Below are positions 23,270 through 31,900 of a DNA stretch of 36,551 nt, one piece after another. The notes under the pieces are model-generated. The model was not told where the DNA came from. It did no database searches and saw only the letters and a list, made by a program, of their open reading frames with translations. A program made the translations under genes and the position numbers. Source of the DNA: an uncultured Bacteroidales bacterium. Its GTDB lineage: Bacteria; Bacteroidota; Bacteroidia; Bacteroidales; Muribaculaceae. The stretch spans positions 1 through 36,551 of the forward strand of contig CACYGX010000026.1 of assembly GCA_902774055.1 (NCBI GenBank), given 5' to 3'. Position 1 is the stretch's first letter, and each line of letters starts with the position of its first letter.

Positions 23270-23556
23270 AATCCAATTATTCACCCAAAGAAGCCGTCTC
23301 ACGCCTATGGCACAGGCTAAAACACTGGCTGCAGTCACTATCGTTCAGGACTGGTGTCATCGTGTTGCTGTGCTGCATTCCATTCTATATACTGTCCTTT
23401 GCCCAGATGCTGCTTCCCATCAGTGTCACGGCAAAGGGCGTATTATGGACCATCCTCTTCGGGCTGGCCAAGACCTGCCAATACGGCGGCCTGACCATCC
23501 TGGGCGTCGAGGGCTATAAGCGCCTCAAGAACAAACTCAAACGCAAAAAACAGTAA
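23266..23556 (+). CDS. Small two-helix membrane protein
   Basis: A 96-residue protein with a basic N-terminus, two hydrophobic segments (about residues 28-48, FRTGVIVLLCCIPFYILSF; and about 54-76) and a strongly basic tail (KRLKNKLKRKKQ). It overlaps the CPBP protease gene by 4 nt, so the two are translationally coupled and may work together. I recognise no family. It is the last gene of the plus-strand run and converges on the first ATPase. Confidence 0.8.
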   Translation: MKSNYSPKEAVSRLWHRLKHWLQSLSFRTGVIVLLCCIPFYILSFAQMLLPISVTAKGVLWTILFGLAKTCQYGGLTILGVEGYKRLKNKLKRKKQ

Positions 23557-23629
23557 CGCCTAATTGGTTGCCAGAAGATTACATGCCTACAAAAAGTATC
23601 ATCGCTAAACACGAATACAAGCAAAACGG

Positions 23630-24994
23630 CTAAAAAGTGTATGCCAATTCATCAGATTGAAGAGTGTCAAGTTCCATGAACATCACAAAATAGACAGGCA
23701 TATATGTGACCTTTCCTTTCTGATAAATCTCACGTTCATTGGAAATGACGGTAGCCGCCTGGATATTGTAATCGGGATTCTTCAAGAGATTATTAAGGGC
23801 ACTATGTACGGTATAGTCCTTGCCTGACTTGACTTCTATGGGATGGACACTCATTGCCGTGTGGTCGTCAATCATGTAATCCACCTCACCCTGTTTACGG
23901 TTATCGTAATAAAAGAGTTTGTGCCCATGGGCACGCAATTCCTGAGCGACAACACTCTCATAAACTGAACCGAGATTTATGCTTCTCACATCGTCAAGAA
24001 TAGGACGAATGTTATTGCGGTAGAGCAGGCCAGTAAGCAATCCCACATCATTAAGATACAACTTCAGCAGGTTTTTCTGAAGGGACTCACTCAGCGGGAA
24101 ATGCGGATTGGATATGGCGTGAACAGCCAGAGCAATGCCAGATGAAACAAGATATTCAAACTCATCCTGGTATTGAGCGAAACGGTCACCTTCCTTTCCT
24201 CGAATCTTCTGGGCCACTATGCGCTTCTTTTTGTTCTCCATCTGCGAGGGAATCATTTCATAGATGCGGCGTATTAGCAGTTTCTTTGATTGCTCCTTTT
24301 CATATTTTGAAGCATCGTCAGCGTATAGGCTACGAATGCTTTCCTGCACCGCGCGCACTCTCACGATATTATGCGTGTCAAGGTAGGTATTGACAACATC
24401 AGGCATCCCTCCCACCAAAAGATAGCGGTGGAACAAATCCAACACATGGTTGTGATGCTCCTCTGCAAGACTATGACCATTCATGTAGGATTGTCGCAGC
24501 ATATCTATCGCCTCAGCGCCAAAGCCATTGGCAATGAGAAATTCCTCGAAATCAAGTTGGAACATTTCTTTACGGATAATGCTACCTACGGGAATGGAAG
24601 TCGTGTCTCGCAGAGTAATACCCAGCAAACTGCCGCTAGCAATATAGCGGAAACGTCCATCCTCACGCAAAAACTTCAGCATAGTAGGATATTGAGGATA
24701 GTGTTGGATCTCGTCTAGAAATACCAATGTATCATCACGATTGGAAAGTTTGTTTCCAGCTATCATGCTGAGCGTCAGGTAGAAATCTTCTTTATTGTGG
24801 ATGTTTTTAAACAATTGCCTTCCCTCATCGTCTTCCACGAAGTTAATCTCGACAAAATTTGGGTACAATCGAGTGCCGACCTCACGGATACTAAACGACT
24901 TGCCGACCTGACGAGCCCCTTCCAATATCAGAATCGATTCAGTATCAGACTTTAAGTAGTCCTCAAGATAAGATGTAATCTTCCTGTATAGCAT
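23630..24994 (-). CDS. AAA ATPase with C-terminal DUF4143-like nuclease-fold region (ATPase 1)
   Basis: A 454-residue protein of the AAA_14/DUF4143 type. Walker A is GARQVGKS (residues 26-33) and Walker B is DDTLVFLDEIQHYP (about 87-100). A helical lid follows, and then a C-terminal region with QGEVDYMIDD...PIEVKSGKDY. The D...ExK arrangement is the PD-(D/E)XK-like core seen in DUF4143 proteins, and here it appears intact. The family is strongly expanded in Bacteroidota and archaea; its function is not settled, and defence or selfish-element roles have been suggested. It has an unusual upstream region (24995-25390) with repeats at 33-bp spacing and a perfect 19-bp hairpin. Confidence 0.92.
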   Translation of the reverse strand: MLYRKITSYLEDYLKSDTESILILEGARQVGKSFSIREVGTRLYPNFVEINFVEDDEGRQLFKNIHNKEDFYLTLSMIAGNKLSNRDDTLVFLDEIQHYPQYPTMLKFLREDGRFRYIASGSLLGITLRDTTSIPVGSIIRKEMFQLDFEEFLIANGFGAEAIDMLRQSYMNGHSLAEEHHNHVLDLFHRYLLVGGMPDVVNTYLDTHNIVRVRAVQESIRSLYADDASKYEKEQSKKLLIRRIYEMIPSQMENKKKRIVAQKIRGKEGDRFAQYQDEFEYLVSSGIALAVHAISNPHFPLSESLQKNLLKLYLNDVGLLTGLLYRNNIRPILDDVRSINLGSVYESVVAQELRAHGHKLFYYDNRKQGEVDYMIDDHTAMSVHPIEVKSGKDYTVHSALNNLLKNPDYNIQAATVISNEREIYQKGKVTYMPVYFVMFMELDTLQSDELAYTF

Positions 24995-25002
24995 ATAAAA
25001 TT

Positions 25003-25080
25003 TACATTTTTCAAATATTTAGAGCAGTACAAATCTACACTTTTCAATATTCTTTACCGCTGCAAAATTACACTTTTCAA
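25003..25080 (-). repeat. Three direct repeats at exact 33-bp spacing in front of ATPase 1
   Basis: On the plus strand TACATTTTTCAA (25003-25014), TACACTTTTCAA (25036-25047) and TACACTTTTCAA (25069-25080). Read in the gene's direction each is TTGAAAA(G/A)TGTA followed by a -7-like box (TAATTTTG, TAGATTTG, TAAATTTT). The last copy ends 8 nt before the ATG. The even spacing near three helical turns suggests operator sites on one DNA face, or multiplied promoters. Confidence 0.8.
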
Positions 25081-25137
25081 ATTACACTACCAAGTAAGAA
25101 CACAAAAAAGTGCTTTTTTACTAAAAGTTCAAATCAA

Positions 25138-25187
25138 GGATTTCGGGCGAAATCTATCCATTTTTGATTAGATTTCGCCCGAAATCC
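25138..25187. repeat. Perfect 19-bp inverted repeat (hairpin A)
   Basis: GGATTTCGGGCGAAATCTA (25138-25156) and its exact complement TAGATTTCGCCCGAAATCC (25169-25187) flank a 12-nt loop. Each arm contains the smaller palindrome GATTTCGGGCGAAATC. The inner 12 bp of the stem and 9 of the 12 loop bases recur in hairpin B (26885-26920), upstream of ATPase 2. Confidence 0.95.
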
Positions 25188-25189
25188 TA

Positions 25190-25238
25190 CGAAAATACCG
25201 AAATTGTTGTTTGTAAAACATCCGAAAATACCGAAATT
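25190..25238. repeat. Two 16-bp direct repeats 33 bp apart
   Basis: CGAAAATACCGAAATT occurs at 25190-25205 and 25223-25238, directly adjoining hairpin A. The 33-bp period equals that of the repeats at 25003-25080. Confidence 0.85.
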
Positions 25239-25390
25239 ATTTTCCGATGCAGAAGATGCAAATTATTGAACATCAGGTATTTATATATTGAACGGTACAA
25301 ATATGGTAGAGTTTTGGAGTACTATTGTCACAATCCTTATTTTTAACACATTTGACCAAGTTTAACGGTCATTCCCCATATAAAGACTGA

Positions 25391-26818
25391 CTAAATAGTG
25401 AACAAGTCGTCAAGTTTTACTTGGCTCTGAATCATCCCAGCGTATTTACCAGATGCAACCCCTTCGGTGGTTATCATGGTTATCCAAGGTGCATGGCGAA
25501 GGCCTGTTTCTCGAATAAAGGCACTGCTTCGCTTGCATATCTTATCATATTCCTCTTTATTCAGTTCGTATTCGCCTTGGCTATACTTCACCTCGCACAC
25601 GTTGACTATTCTGTCGGCACGTTCAATGATGATATCTATCTGTACGGCAGGCTTAGCTATTTTACTTCGCCAAGAATAGCTGAGCGTAGATATAGCATCT
25701 ATTCGCAGCGCGTGTTTAATCTGCTGTATATGGGCCAGACAAATTCGCTCGTAGGTGAGCCCCATCCAGGAATTGATTTCAGGCGTATTGATATGGTGAG
25801 CCCAATATTGTTGTTCTACCTCTGCCCTGTCTATAAAAGTAAGGTAGAACAGACTGAAAAAGTCGCATAGCTGATAGATTGCATCTTTCCGCTTGATTTC
25901 CTTTTCGCGCACAACATTTTTGCGTATGAGGTCACAATGGACGAGATCCTCCAATCGTTTTCCCAGATGGCCGTTATTGGCACTTTTCAATTCTTTTGCC
26001 AATTCCTCTCGTGTCATTCCTCTGCGGCTTTTGCCCAAGGTCCTAATGATATCAATGTATTTATCTGGATTCTTATAGAGGGTATTGAATAGACGGCGGA
26101 ACTCACGGCGCATCTGCATGTCCTGACTGAAAAATAGACGATCTACATTCTGCACCAAACTTTCTTCAGGATCTAACAAACTTAGGTAATAGGGTATGCC
26201 CCCAAAGACCATATAGGCTTGGAGTATCATTTGACGGTTCCATATGAAATGCCTACTTTCAAGATAAGACTCAACCTCCTTTAGAGTAAAAGGATGGATT
26301 GGCATTTCAACTGTGATGCGGTCATGCAACCCTCCCTTGCTGTCAATGACATTGGTTATCATCCAGCTTGTTGCGCTTCCGCAAATGATGAAAATGATGT
26401 TATCGTACTGACTTGCCCAGCTATTCCAAAAATAGCCGACTGCACCAGCTACGTTCGAGCCCTCTGCATCAAGGGCCGGCAATTCGTCAATAAAAATCAC
26501 GCATTGTTCGCCGCTTTCCACTTTTTGCTTCAATGCATGTTTCAGCATGATAAAGGCTTGCATCCAGTCCTTCGGCTGTTCCGGCATATCGAATCCGTAG
26601 TCGTACATGGCATCGGCAAAAGCCGTAAACTGGTCTTTCAACTTTCCCTCGATAACACCTGTCACCTTAAAGGCAAACTGATTCCTGAACAGTTGGTTAA
26701 TCAGGAAAGTCTTGCCTACACGCCTACGTCCATACAGGGCCACAAATTCTGGCCGAGTACTCTCTACAGCTGCCATCAGTCTCTTTATCTCCGATTTCCG
26801 TCCGATAATGGTCTCCAT
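25391..26818 (-). CDS. AAA ATPase with C-terminal DUF234/nuclease-like region (ATPase 2)
   Basis: 475 residues from METIIGRKSEIKRL. A 30-nt longer frame starting at 26848 is rejected because the -7 box (26846-26853) overlaps it. Walker A is GRRRVGKT (residues 30-37) and Walker B is CVIFIDELPALD (about 114-125). A winged-helix-like middle (RRGMTREELAKELKSANNGHLGKRLEDLV) is followed by a C-terminal segment with QIDIIIERADRIVNVCEVKYS, a D...ExK nuclease-like core. This is the archaeal-ATPase/DUF234 type common in Bacteroidota. Its function is unknown; the gene context (neighbouring ATPases, Detocs genes) suggests a defence-associated or selfish module. Confidence 0.92.
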   Translation of the reverse strand: METIIGRKSEIKRLMAAVESTRPEFVALYGRRRVGKTFLINQLFRNQFAFKVTGVIEGKLKDQFTAFADAMYDYGFDMPEQPKDWMQAFIMLKHALKQKVESGEQCVIFIDELPALDAEGSNVAGAVGYFWNSWASQYDNIIFIICGSATSWMITNVIDSKGGLHDRITVEMPIHPFTLKEVESYLESRHFIWNRQMILQAYMVFGGIPYYLSLLDPEESLVQNVDRLFFSQDMQMRREFRRLFNTLYKNPDKYIDIIRTLGKSRRGMTREELAKELKSANNGHLGKRLEDLVHCDLIRKNVVREKEIKRKDAIYQLCDFFSLFYLTFIDRAEVEQQYWAHHINTPEINSWMGLTYERICLAHIQQIKHALRIDAISTLSYSWRSKIAKPAVQIDIIIERADRIVNVCEVKYSQGEYELNKEEYDKICKRSSAFIRETGLRHAPWITMITTEGVASGKYAGMIQSQVKLDDLFTI

Positions 26819-26845
26819 TGACAATATCCTTTTTGTTTTGCATCG

Positions 26846-26877
26846 CAAAGTTACAGCAATACTTTGACCTAAACAAG
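26846..26877 (-). promoter_or_regulatory. Promoter of ATPase 2
   Basis: On the minus strand CTTG (26874-26877), 20 nt, then TAACTTTG (26846-26853) is a one-mismatch fit to the consensus, leaving about 27 nt to the ATG at 26818. Hairpin B begins 8 nt upstream of the -33 box. Confidence 0.6.
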
Positions 26878-26884
26878 GATTCTT

Positions 26885-26977
26885 GGGCGAAATCTATCCA
26901 TTTTTAGTTAGATTTCGCCCGATTTATCCATATTTTTGGCGAAATCCACCAATAGCCAGACGCATTTCGCCCAAAAA
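26885..26977. repeat. Two adjacent GGGCGAAAT hairpins (hairpins B and C)
   Basis: Hairpin B: GGGCGAAATCTA (26885-26896), a 12-nt loop, TAGATTTCGCCC (26909-26920), nearly identical to the core of hairpin A. Hairpin C: TTTTTGGCGAAAT (26933-26945) pairs with ATTTCGCCCAAAAA (26964-26977), with one bulged base and an 18-nt loop. The motif is thus present four times in alternating orientation. Confidence 0.88.
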
Positions 26978-27298
26978 AAAGAGATAATCATCATTAATGA
27001 ATCTGTTGGATGTCATGTATGACGGTACTATTAAATGAGCAAAAAAAGCTCAAACAGAGGTCATGGATCCATCTTAGCACCGAAACATCCAGCACCCACA
27101 TAGCCTCAACATATTAGCGTCCCGTAACATACTCTGAAAACCTCTAAGAATTCTAGTCATTTTCGAGTACTCCTGAATAACATATTCTTTTCCGAAACTA
27201 TCTTCAGTTCTTTTGCAGACTTTCATAAAATCCCATAATACAAGTTAACTAATAGCTTACGCAATACTCCTAAATCAGAAACCTACATCAACATGTAC

Positions 27299-28549
27299 TT
27301 AATATTCTAATTCGTTTTCAATTATATACTTCACCAAAGCCGCAGAAGTATATGAAGCATACGCTTGATACTTATCTGTTTTATTCTTATCAGCCAAATC
27401 TGATGCCGATTTAATGGAAGCTGTATATATAGGCTTCAAGTGATGAGCATGCTCTGCTGCATAGAAAACGCCATAGCTTTCCATTTCAAGGCCAATAAGC
27501 TTTCTTGCATGGGCTTTCAAATCTGCAATTTTCTGTTCACTAGCGATAACAGCGGGTACAGATGTCATCGGTCCGGCATGTATTTTCATGGGTGTCTCAG
27601 GTTTCTCACCCTCATATTCATTCTTTATTTGTGTGCACAAATCTGTGTTGTCTCTCAATCGATTTACAATATTAAGCATAGCTGCGTTGAGTGATATCTG
27701 ACGGTAATCTGGTTCAAATATCATTTCGGGATCAGTATCATCATGGCTCAAATCCTTATACTTGCCACTCATGCCGTCCCATATTTGCGTTGCAACTAAA
27801 ACATCACCATATCCGATGCCATTATCCTTTAGTCCTGCACAAATTCCCGCCATGAAAAGGTATCTGGGATGAAAACGAAGAATAAGTTTTGACGTTAATG
27901 TGGCGGAAGCCACACTCGCCATTTGAGGGGCATAACAACTAATGCATCTCACTGGCCTGTTTGTCTTCGTATAAAGAGTAGTCTCGTAATATGTTGTGGT
28001 TTTATCATCTTCAAGATTGACTTCATTCCAATCTTTGGAAAGTGTATGTTTAAGAATCTCATGTTCTGGCGATTGTAGGGCTGTAATTATAGCCACATCA
28101 TAATCATATTCATATGTTATCCCCATTTTCTTTTTTACACCTATCAGATACTCCAATCTATTCTTAAGTTGTTCCTTCCATGTATCATCGTTTTCTGCAT
28201 ATAATAGTATTTTCAAAGTCTCAGACTCGAAAAAAGATTTATACTCTGCAAAGTCCTGCATCCTAGTTATGCCAATCACAAAAATTGGACAAATATAATC
28301 ATCTTCTTCCTTGATTAGCCTTAAAAAGGTCATAGCGTTTTTGGGATTCGGGGTCTCTCCTGCTTTGAAAGGAATATATAAATCTAGTATAATCAGATCA
28401 TACCGCCTCTTTGTGCATTCTTTCAAGGCATCTCTGATACTTCCGCTTATAGGGACATCATCTGGATTCTCAACAAATCCAGAAAGAACCGCACGAATTT
28501 CTACTATCTTTTCTTGCGTGTCATCAACAATCAATACCTTTAACATCAT
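27299..28549 (-). CDS. dtcC: Detocs-type effector: receiver domain fused to PNP-family ATP-cleaving domain
   Basis: 416 residues (two adjacent ATGs, 28549 or 28546). Residues 3-130 form a response-regulator receiver with phospho-acceptor Asp56 (DLIILDLYIP) and acidic pair Asp9-Asp10. Residues about 150-416 form a nucleoside-phosphorylase fold: YDVAIITAL, APQMASVASAT, YLFMAGICAGLKDNGIGYGDVLVA, IGLEMESYGV (Glu355, Glu357) and IKSASDLAD, with the catalytic Asp near 384. In the described Detocs system this effector, once phosphorylated, hydrolyses ATP to adenine and ribose-5'-triphosphate and stops phage growth. It overlaps the stand-alone receiver gene by 26 nt. The assignment rests on architecture and gene order; a non-defence receiver-PNP enzyme is the alternative. 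Confidence 0.88.
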   Translation of the reverse strand: MMLKVLIVDDTQEKIVEIRAVLSGFVENPDDVPISGSIRDALKECTKRRYDLIILDLYIPFKAGETPNPKNAMTFLRLIKEEDDYICPIFVIGITRMQDFAEYKSFFESETLKILLYAENDDTWKEQLKNRLEYLIGVKKKMGITYEYDYDVAIITALQSPEHEILKHTLSKDWNEVNLEDDKTTTYYETTLYTKTNRPVRCISCYAPQMASVASATLTSKLILRFHPRYLFMAGICAGLKDNGIGYGDVLVATQIWDGMSGKYKDLSHDDTDPEMIFEPDYRQISLNAAMLNIVNRLRDNTDLCTQIKNEYEGEKPETPMKIHAGPMTSVPAVIASEQKIADLKAHARKLIGLEMESYGVFYAAEHAHHLKPIYTASIKSASDLADKNKTDKYQAYASYTSAALVKYIIENELEY

Positions 28550-28970
28550 CGATTATTATTTGAAGGTTATTCTTCCAACTATCATCTTGAGAATTGTAGC
28601 TTATACATCCACAAAAACTCTCACCGCACATTTGTCTGAGTCGCTCTTCTATCGTCTCTATAGTTTCCCCATTGAAGGTCTCATATTGAGTTAGGATCAC
28701 TGCTCGAAAAGCGATATGTTCATCGAGCAATTCTCTAATTATAAGTTCACCCCCATTCACAATCGTATCAGTCCCATTTCCAGCTGTTTGAGAGCGAGCA
28801 GGAAGAGCCATATCAAGAATTAAGAGATCAAAGCAGCCGTCTAGGGCAGCCATGCAACCATCTCTATAAGAGTTATACAACTCTACTTTTCCAGCTTGAT
28901 ACTCAGATTCTATCCAATGTATTATCGCTGTAGATTTATAGCTATCATCTTCAACTAAAAGTATCTTCAT
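28524..28970 (-). CDS. dtcB: Detocs-type stand-alone receiver (phosphate-buffer protein)
   Basis: A 148-residue single receiver domain, beginning MKILLVEDDSYKS. Phospho-acceptor Asp53 lies in FDLLILDMALP, with the acidic pocket at Glu7-Asp8-Asp9 and the Thr/Ser position in AVILTQYE. There is no output domain. In described Detocs systems the lone receiver absorbs phosphate from the kinase and prevents accidental effector activation. It overlaps both neighbours (20 nt with the sensor, 26 nt with the effector), indicating tight stoichiometric coupling. The usual C-terminal Lys of receivers is not evident: the region reads ISYNSQDDSWKNNL, closely paralleling LLYAENDDTWKEQL in the effector's receiver. 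Confidence 0.85.
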   Translation of the reverse strand: MKILLVEDDSYKSTAIIHWIESEYQAGKVELYNSYRDGCMAALDGCFDLLILDMALPARSQTAGNGTDTIVNGGELIIRELLDEHIAFRAVILTQYETFNGETIETIEERLRQMCGESFCGCISYNSQDDSWKNNLQIIIDDVKGIDC

Positions 28971-31900
28971 TATATTCTAAGTTTTTTGTGTTAATTTCAA
29001 TATGCGCGATAAAGCAGTTACCATCTACCCTATTCTCATATTTGTTGCCAGAGCCTAAGGAATACATTACAGTACTGTAAATCTTAATGCATCCAGAATT
29101 GGTCTCTCTTCTTGTTCTTCCTCCAGCAATCAACGTTGGAATATTCTTTTGATCATCCACAATATGTTTCAAATCTTGGATATCTGTTTTATCAAGAGGG
29201 TTACTAACGTCTATATATAATCTGTCACCAGTATTATATATGATGATTTTCCCTTTTCCTCTCAAATTGGATCGCTTTGCTTCATATCCAAGTATGTTAT
29301 TCATCATATCATGGAAAATGTCATGAATGGCATTAAAATACTCTCCGCTATACTTTTTATTGTCTTTAATAGTCATACTATTAAAAGATAAAGCATTCTG
29401 ATTGATCTTATTGATAACAGAAAGACTGGTATCTACAGCTTGTTGAATGGTAAAGAAACGCACATTTGACTGTTCTGGTTTAAACCAACTGGTAACAACT
29501 GAAACATCTGATTGAAATTCAGTCCGACAGTCCGTGATGGAAGCTTTGAATTTGGTTATAAGCGATGTTGAGCCATCCATCAGACTCACTACATCGCTTT
29601 GGAGTTTAGTCATTTCTTCAACAACTATCTTTTCATACTGTTGGAAGAAATTCCGTGTATCCTCAAGAACCTGATTTGTCCATCTCCATAGCAAATCTAT
29701 TGCAGAATGTACAAAAGCCTCAAATGAATCGAAACCATTACTTTCCAATTCATCTATCATGCTTGCCATTAAGTTATGTGAATAGTCAAATAAACCATTT
29801 AAATATCCATCATTTCTTTCAGTCTTAATTTGGATTCTTTCGTTTTTAATAATCTTTAGCTGCTCGTCTAACCAAATGGTGAATTGAAGCATCCTTTCGT
29901 TTATAGCTTCTTTTACGGTTTCAGTTATTTTTGTATCTTTGTACTGAGTCCACGGATTAATGCGCTGATAGTCTCCACCCTCTTTTTTATTAGTAACCAA
30001 CGAATGGGTTAGGAAATGATTTCTTAACTGTGTAATAAGAGTCCCATGCCTTATTCGCGCACTTAAATATTTATCCAATCCATATATTGGGTCAAACAAG
30101 AACTTATCCCTAATACTAAGAAACATCTGTTGGAATAGCATCTTTTTATATTTCACTGAAGGCAACTCATATTTTATGACGACAGCTTTCTGCTCATTCT
30201 CAGATAGTTTCATGATATAATCTAATACTTCTTCAAAATTCTTTTGTTCATACATCTCCAGATTATCATCAATATCGGAGTATGTATCAAACCAAAGCTT
30301 TTCATTCGATAGGCCGCTATTTATCAACGATTGCACATCAACATGTATCTTACTATCGTTTACTTGTTGAGCCAAAGCCATCACTTCTTGTTCTTTAATT
30401 AAAGAAGTGATTTCATCGGAATATGATTTCTCATTTGTAATTGTGAACGCTCTCTTGCAAAGCTCAATCCTTTCATTTGTAACATCTTCTTCTTTATCGA
30501 ACTCAAGAACGTGAAGAGTGAGGACATTTCTATCCGCAACCTTTCCGACAAAATATAGCAGCTCAGGAGTATTTATATCATTTATTTCTGATAGTCTCCG
30601 AACTTTGATTGATTTAAGGAAACGTTTATACGCTAGATACCGTTTATAAACCTCTGCTCCAATCATTGTGTAAAAAACAGCAAGCTCCAACTGGTTGCTG
30701 ATCCTTGCATCTTCAGCATCGGTCATCACCCTCGTTATCATCTGTTTATCAATAAAAATTTTTACGTGGGGATTATTCAAAATGCATTTTACATATAGCG
30801 AAATTGCTTCCGCATAATGTTTTGACGACATCAGTCGGTCGAATAGTTGTGATGTGATGCATCCAGTAATAATTGGAGTATGCTCTTTATTCTCGATTTC
30901 ATCACAATAAATGGGGATGTCACTGTCAGAGAACCCGTATAAAAGTCGGTACGTTTGATTAAAACAATCTTCTCTCTTCTGTTCAAGAATTGCTACCTGA
31001 GAACTCTGCACTTTAGAATAGCCGGCAGTTACTAAATAATCAATTGCCATGTCAACACCACTGAAGAATGCGGCATCTCTTATTTCTGGAACTAATGAAA
31101 ACCTCCAATAATTCTTATAAACACTTCCCTCAGTTGTGTGTTCTATGTCATTGATAACTTGATATATTTGTCTTAGAGAAGGTATTTGATACCAAGCTAT
31201 ACAAGTACTTCTTAACAGCACCCGACTGACCTCAGATATGTCATCGTTTTTCAAAGATAACTGATAGAGATAGTGTATTCGTCCTGCTAATGAGTCTTCG
31301 GGGTATAGTTCTTTTGGTATTTGATCTAACTTTATACAACTTTTAAAATAAATATCTATAATTGCTGCTTCAAGTGGATTCTTTTTGAGATAATCCTGGC
31401 TCTTATTGAAAACATAGGTATAATCTTGGGCATAGTATTTCTCTATCAATTCTCTTTCTTCCGAACTATTCCAAAAAGAAGGAAGAGAAGCTCCTTTGTT
31501 TACAAGGGTATACAGCCTTTGAATTCTTTTATCTGTAATTATTCCAGCGAGTTCACAAATGAGACGCTTTATGTGGTCTTTCTTCAGTTCATCAGCTGTC
31601 AAGCAGCTCAACTGAAAGAGTACCCCTTCATAGATATCAATTAATGAAGTATATAGCAATAGCCTCATCCATCTTTCGCCCTTAGTTCTTTTGAATGGGA
31701 ACGCAAATGCTGTGAAGAAATCACATGTCTCTTCGTCGCCTTGAAGGTCACGATATCTTCCTTCTATATCGGGTTCAAAAGGAAAATCTATAGGGGAACT
31801 TTTAAAAGCTATATTCGAGATATAGCTCAAGATGTTATTCTCTTTGCAAATCTTGTTATATAATTGCGTGCTAACAGTGATTCCTTTATCAAGACGAGTT

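Larger units (their letters stand above)
24995..25390. other. 396-bp repeat-rich upstream region of ATPase 1
   Basis: A very A+T-rich stretch containing, from the gene outward, three 12-bp repeats at exact 33-bp spacing (25003-25080), a perfect 19-bp hairpin (25138-25187), and two 16-bp direct repeats also 33 bp apart (25190-25238). Candidate -7 boxes on the minus strand are TAATTTTG (25063-25070) and TAGATTTG (25030-25037). No credible gene is present. Confidence 0.75.
26819..27298. other. 480-bp intergenic region between the Detocs operon and ATPase 2
   Basis: The half nearest ATPase 2 holds its promoter and two GGGCGAAAT hairpins (26885-26977). The rest (about 26980-27298) is A+T-rich with only a small TGAGC/GCTCA stem (27036-27052) and no convincing gene or strong terminator for the operon ending at 27299. 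Confidence 0.6.

Noticed and set aside
25421-25870. 149-codon plus-strand frame inside ATPase 2
   Set aside because: It is antisense to conserved nuclease-like motifs of the ATPase and has no recognisable features.
27440-27694. Small plus-strand frame opposite the Detocs effector as a possible antitoxin
   Set aside because: It is antisense to the conserved PNP motifs with no ribosome binding site or promoter; Detocs does not use a separate antitoxin.
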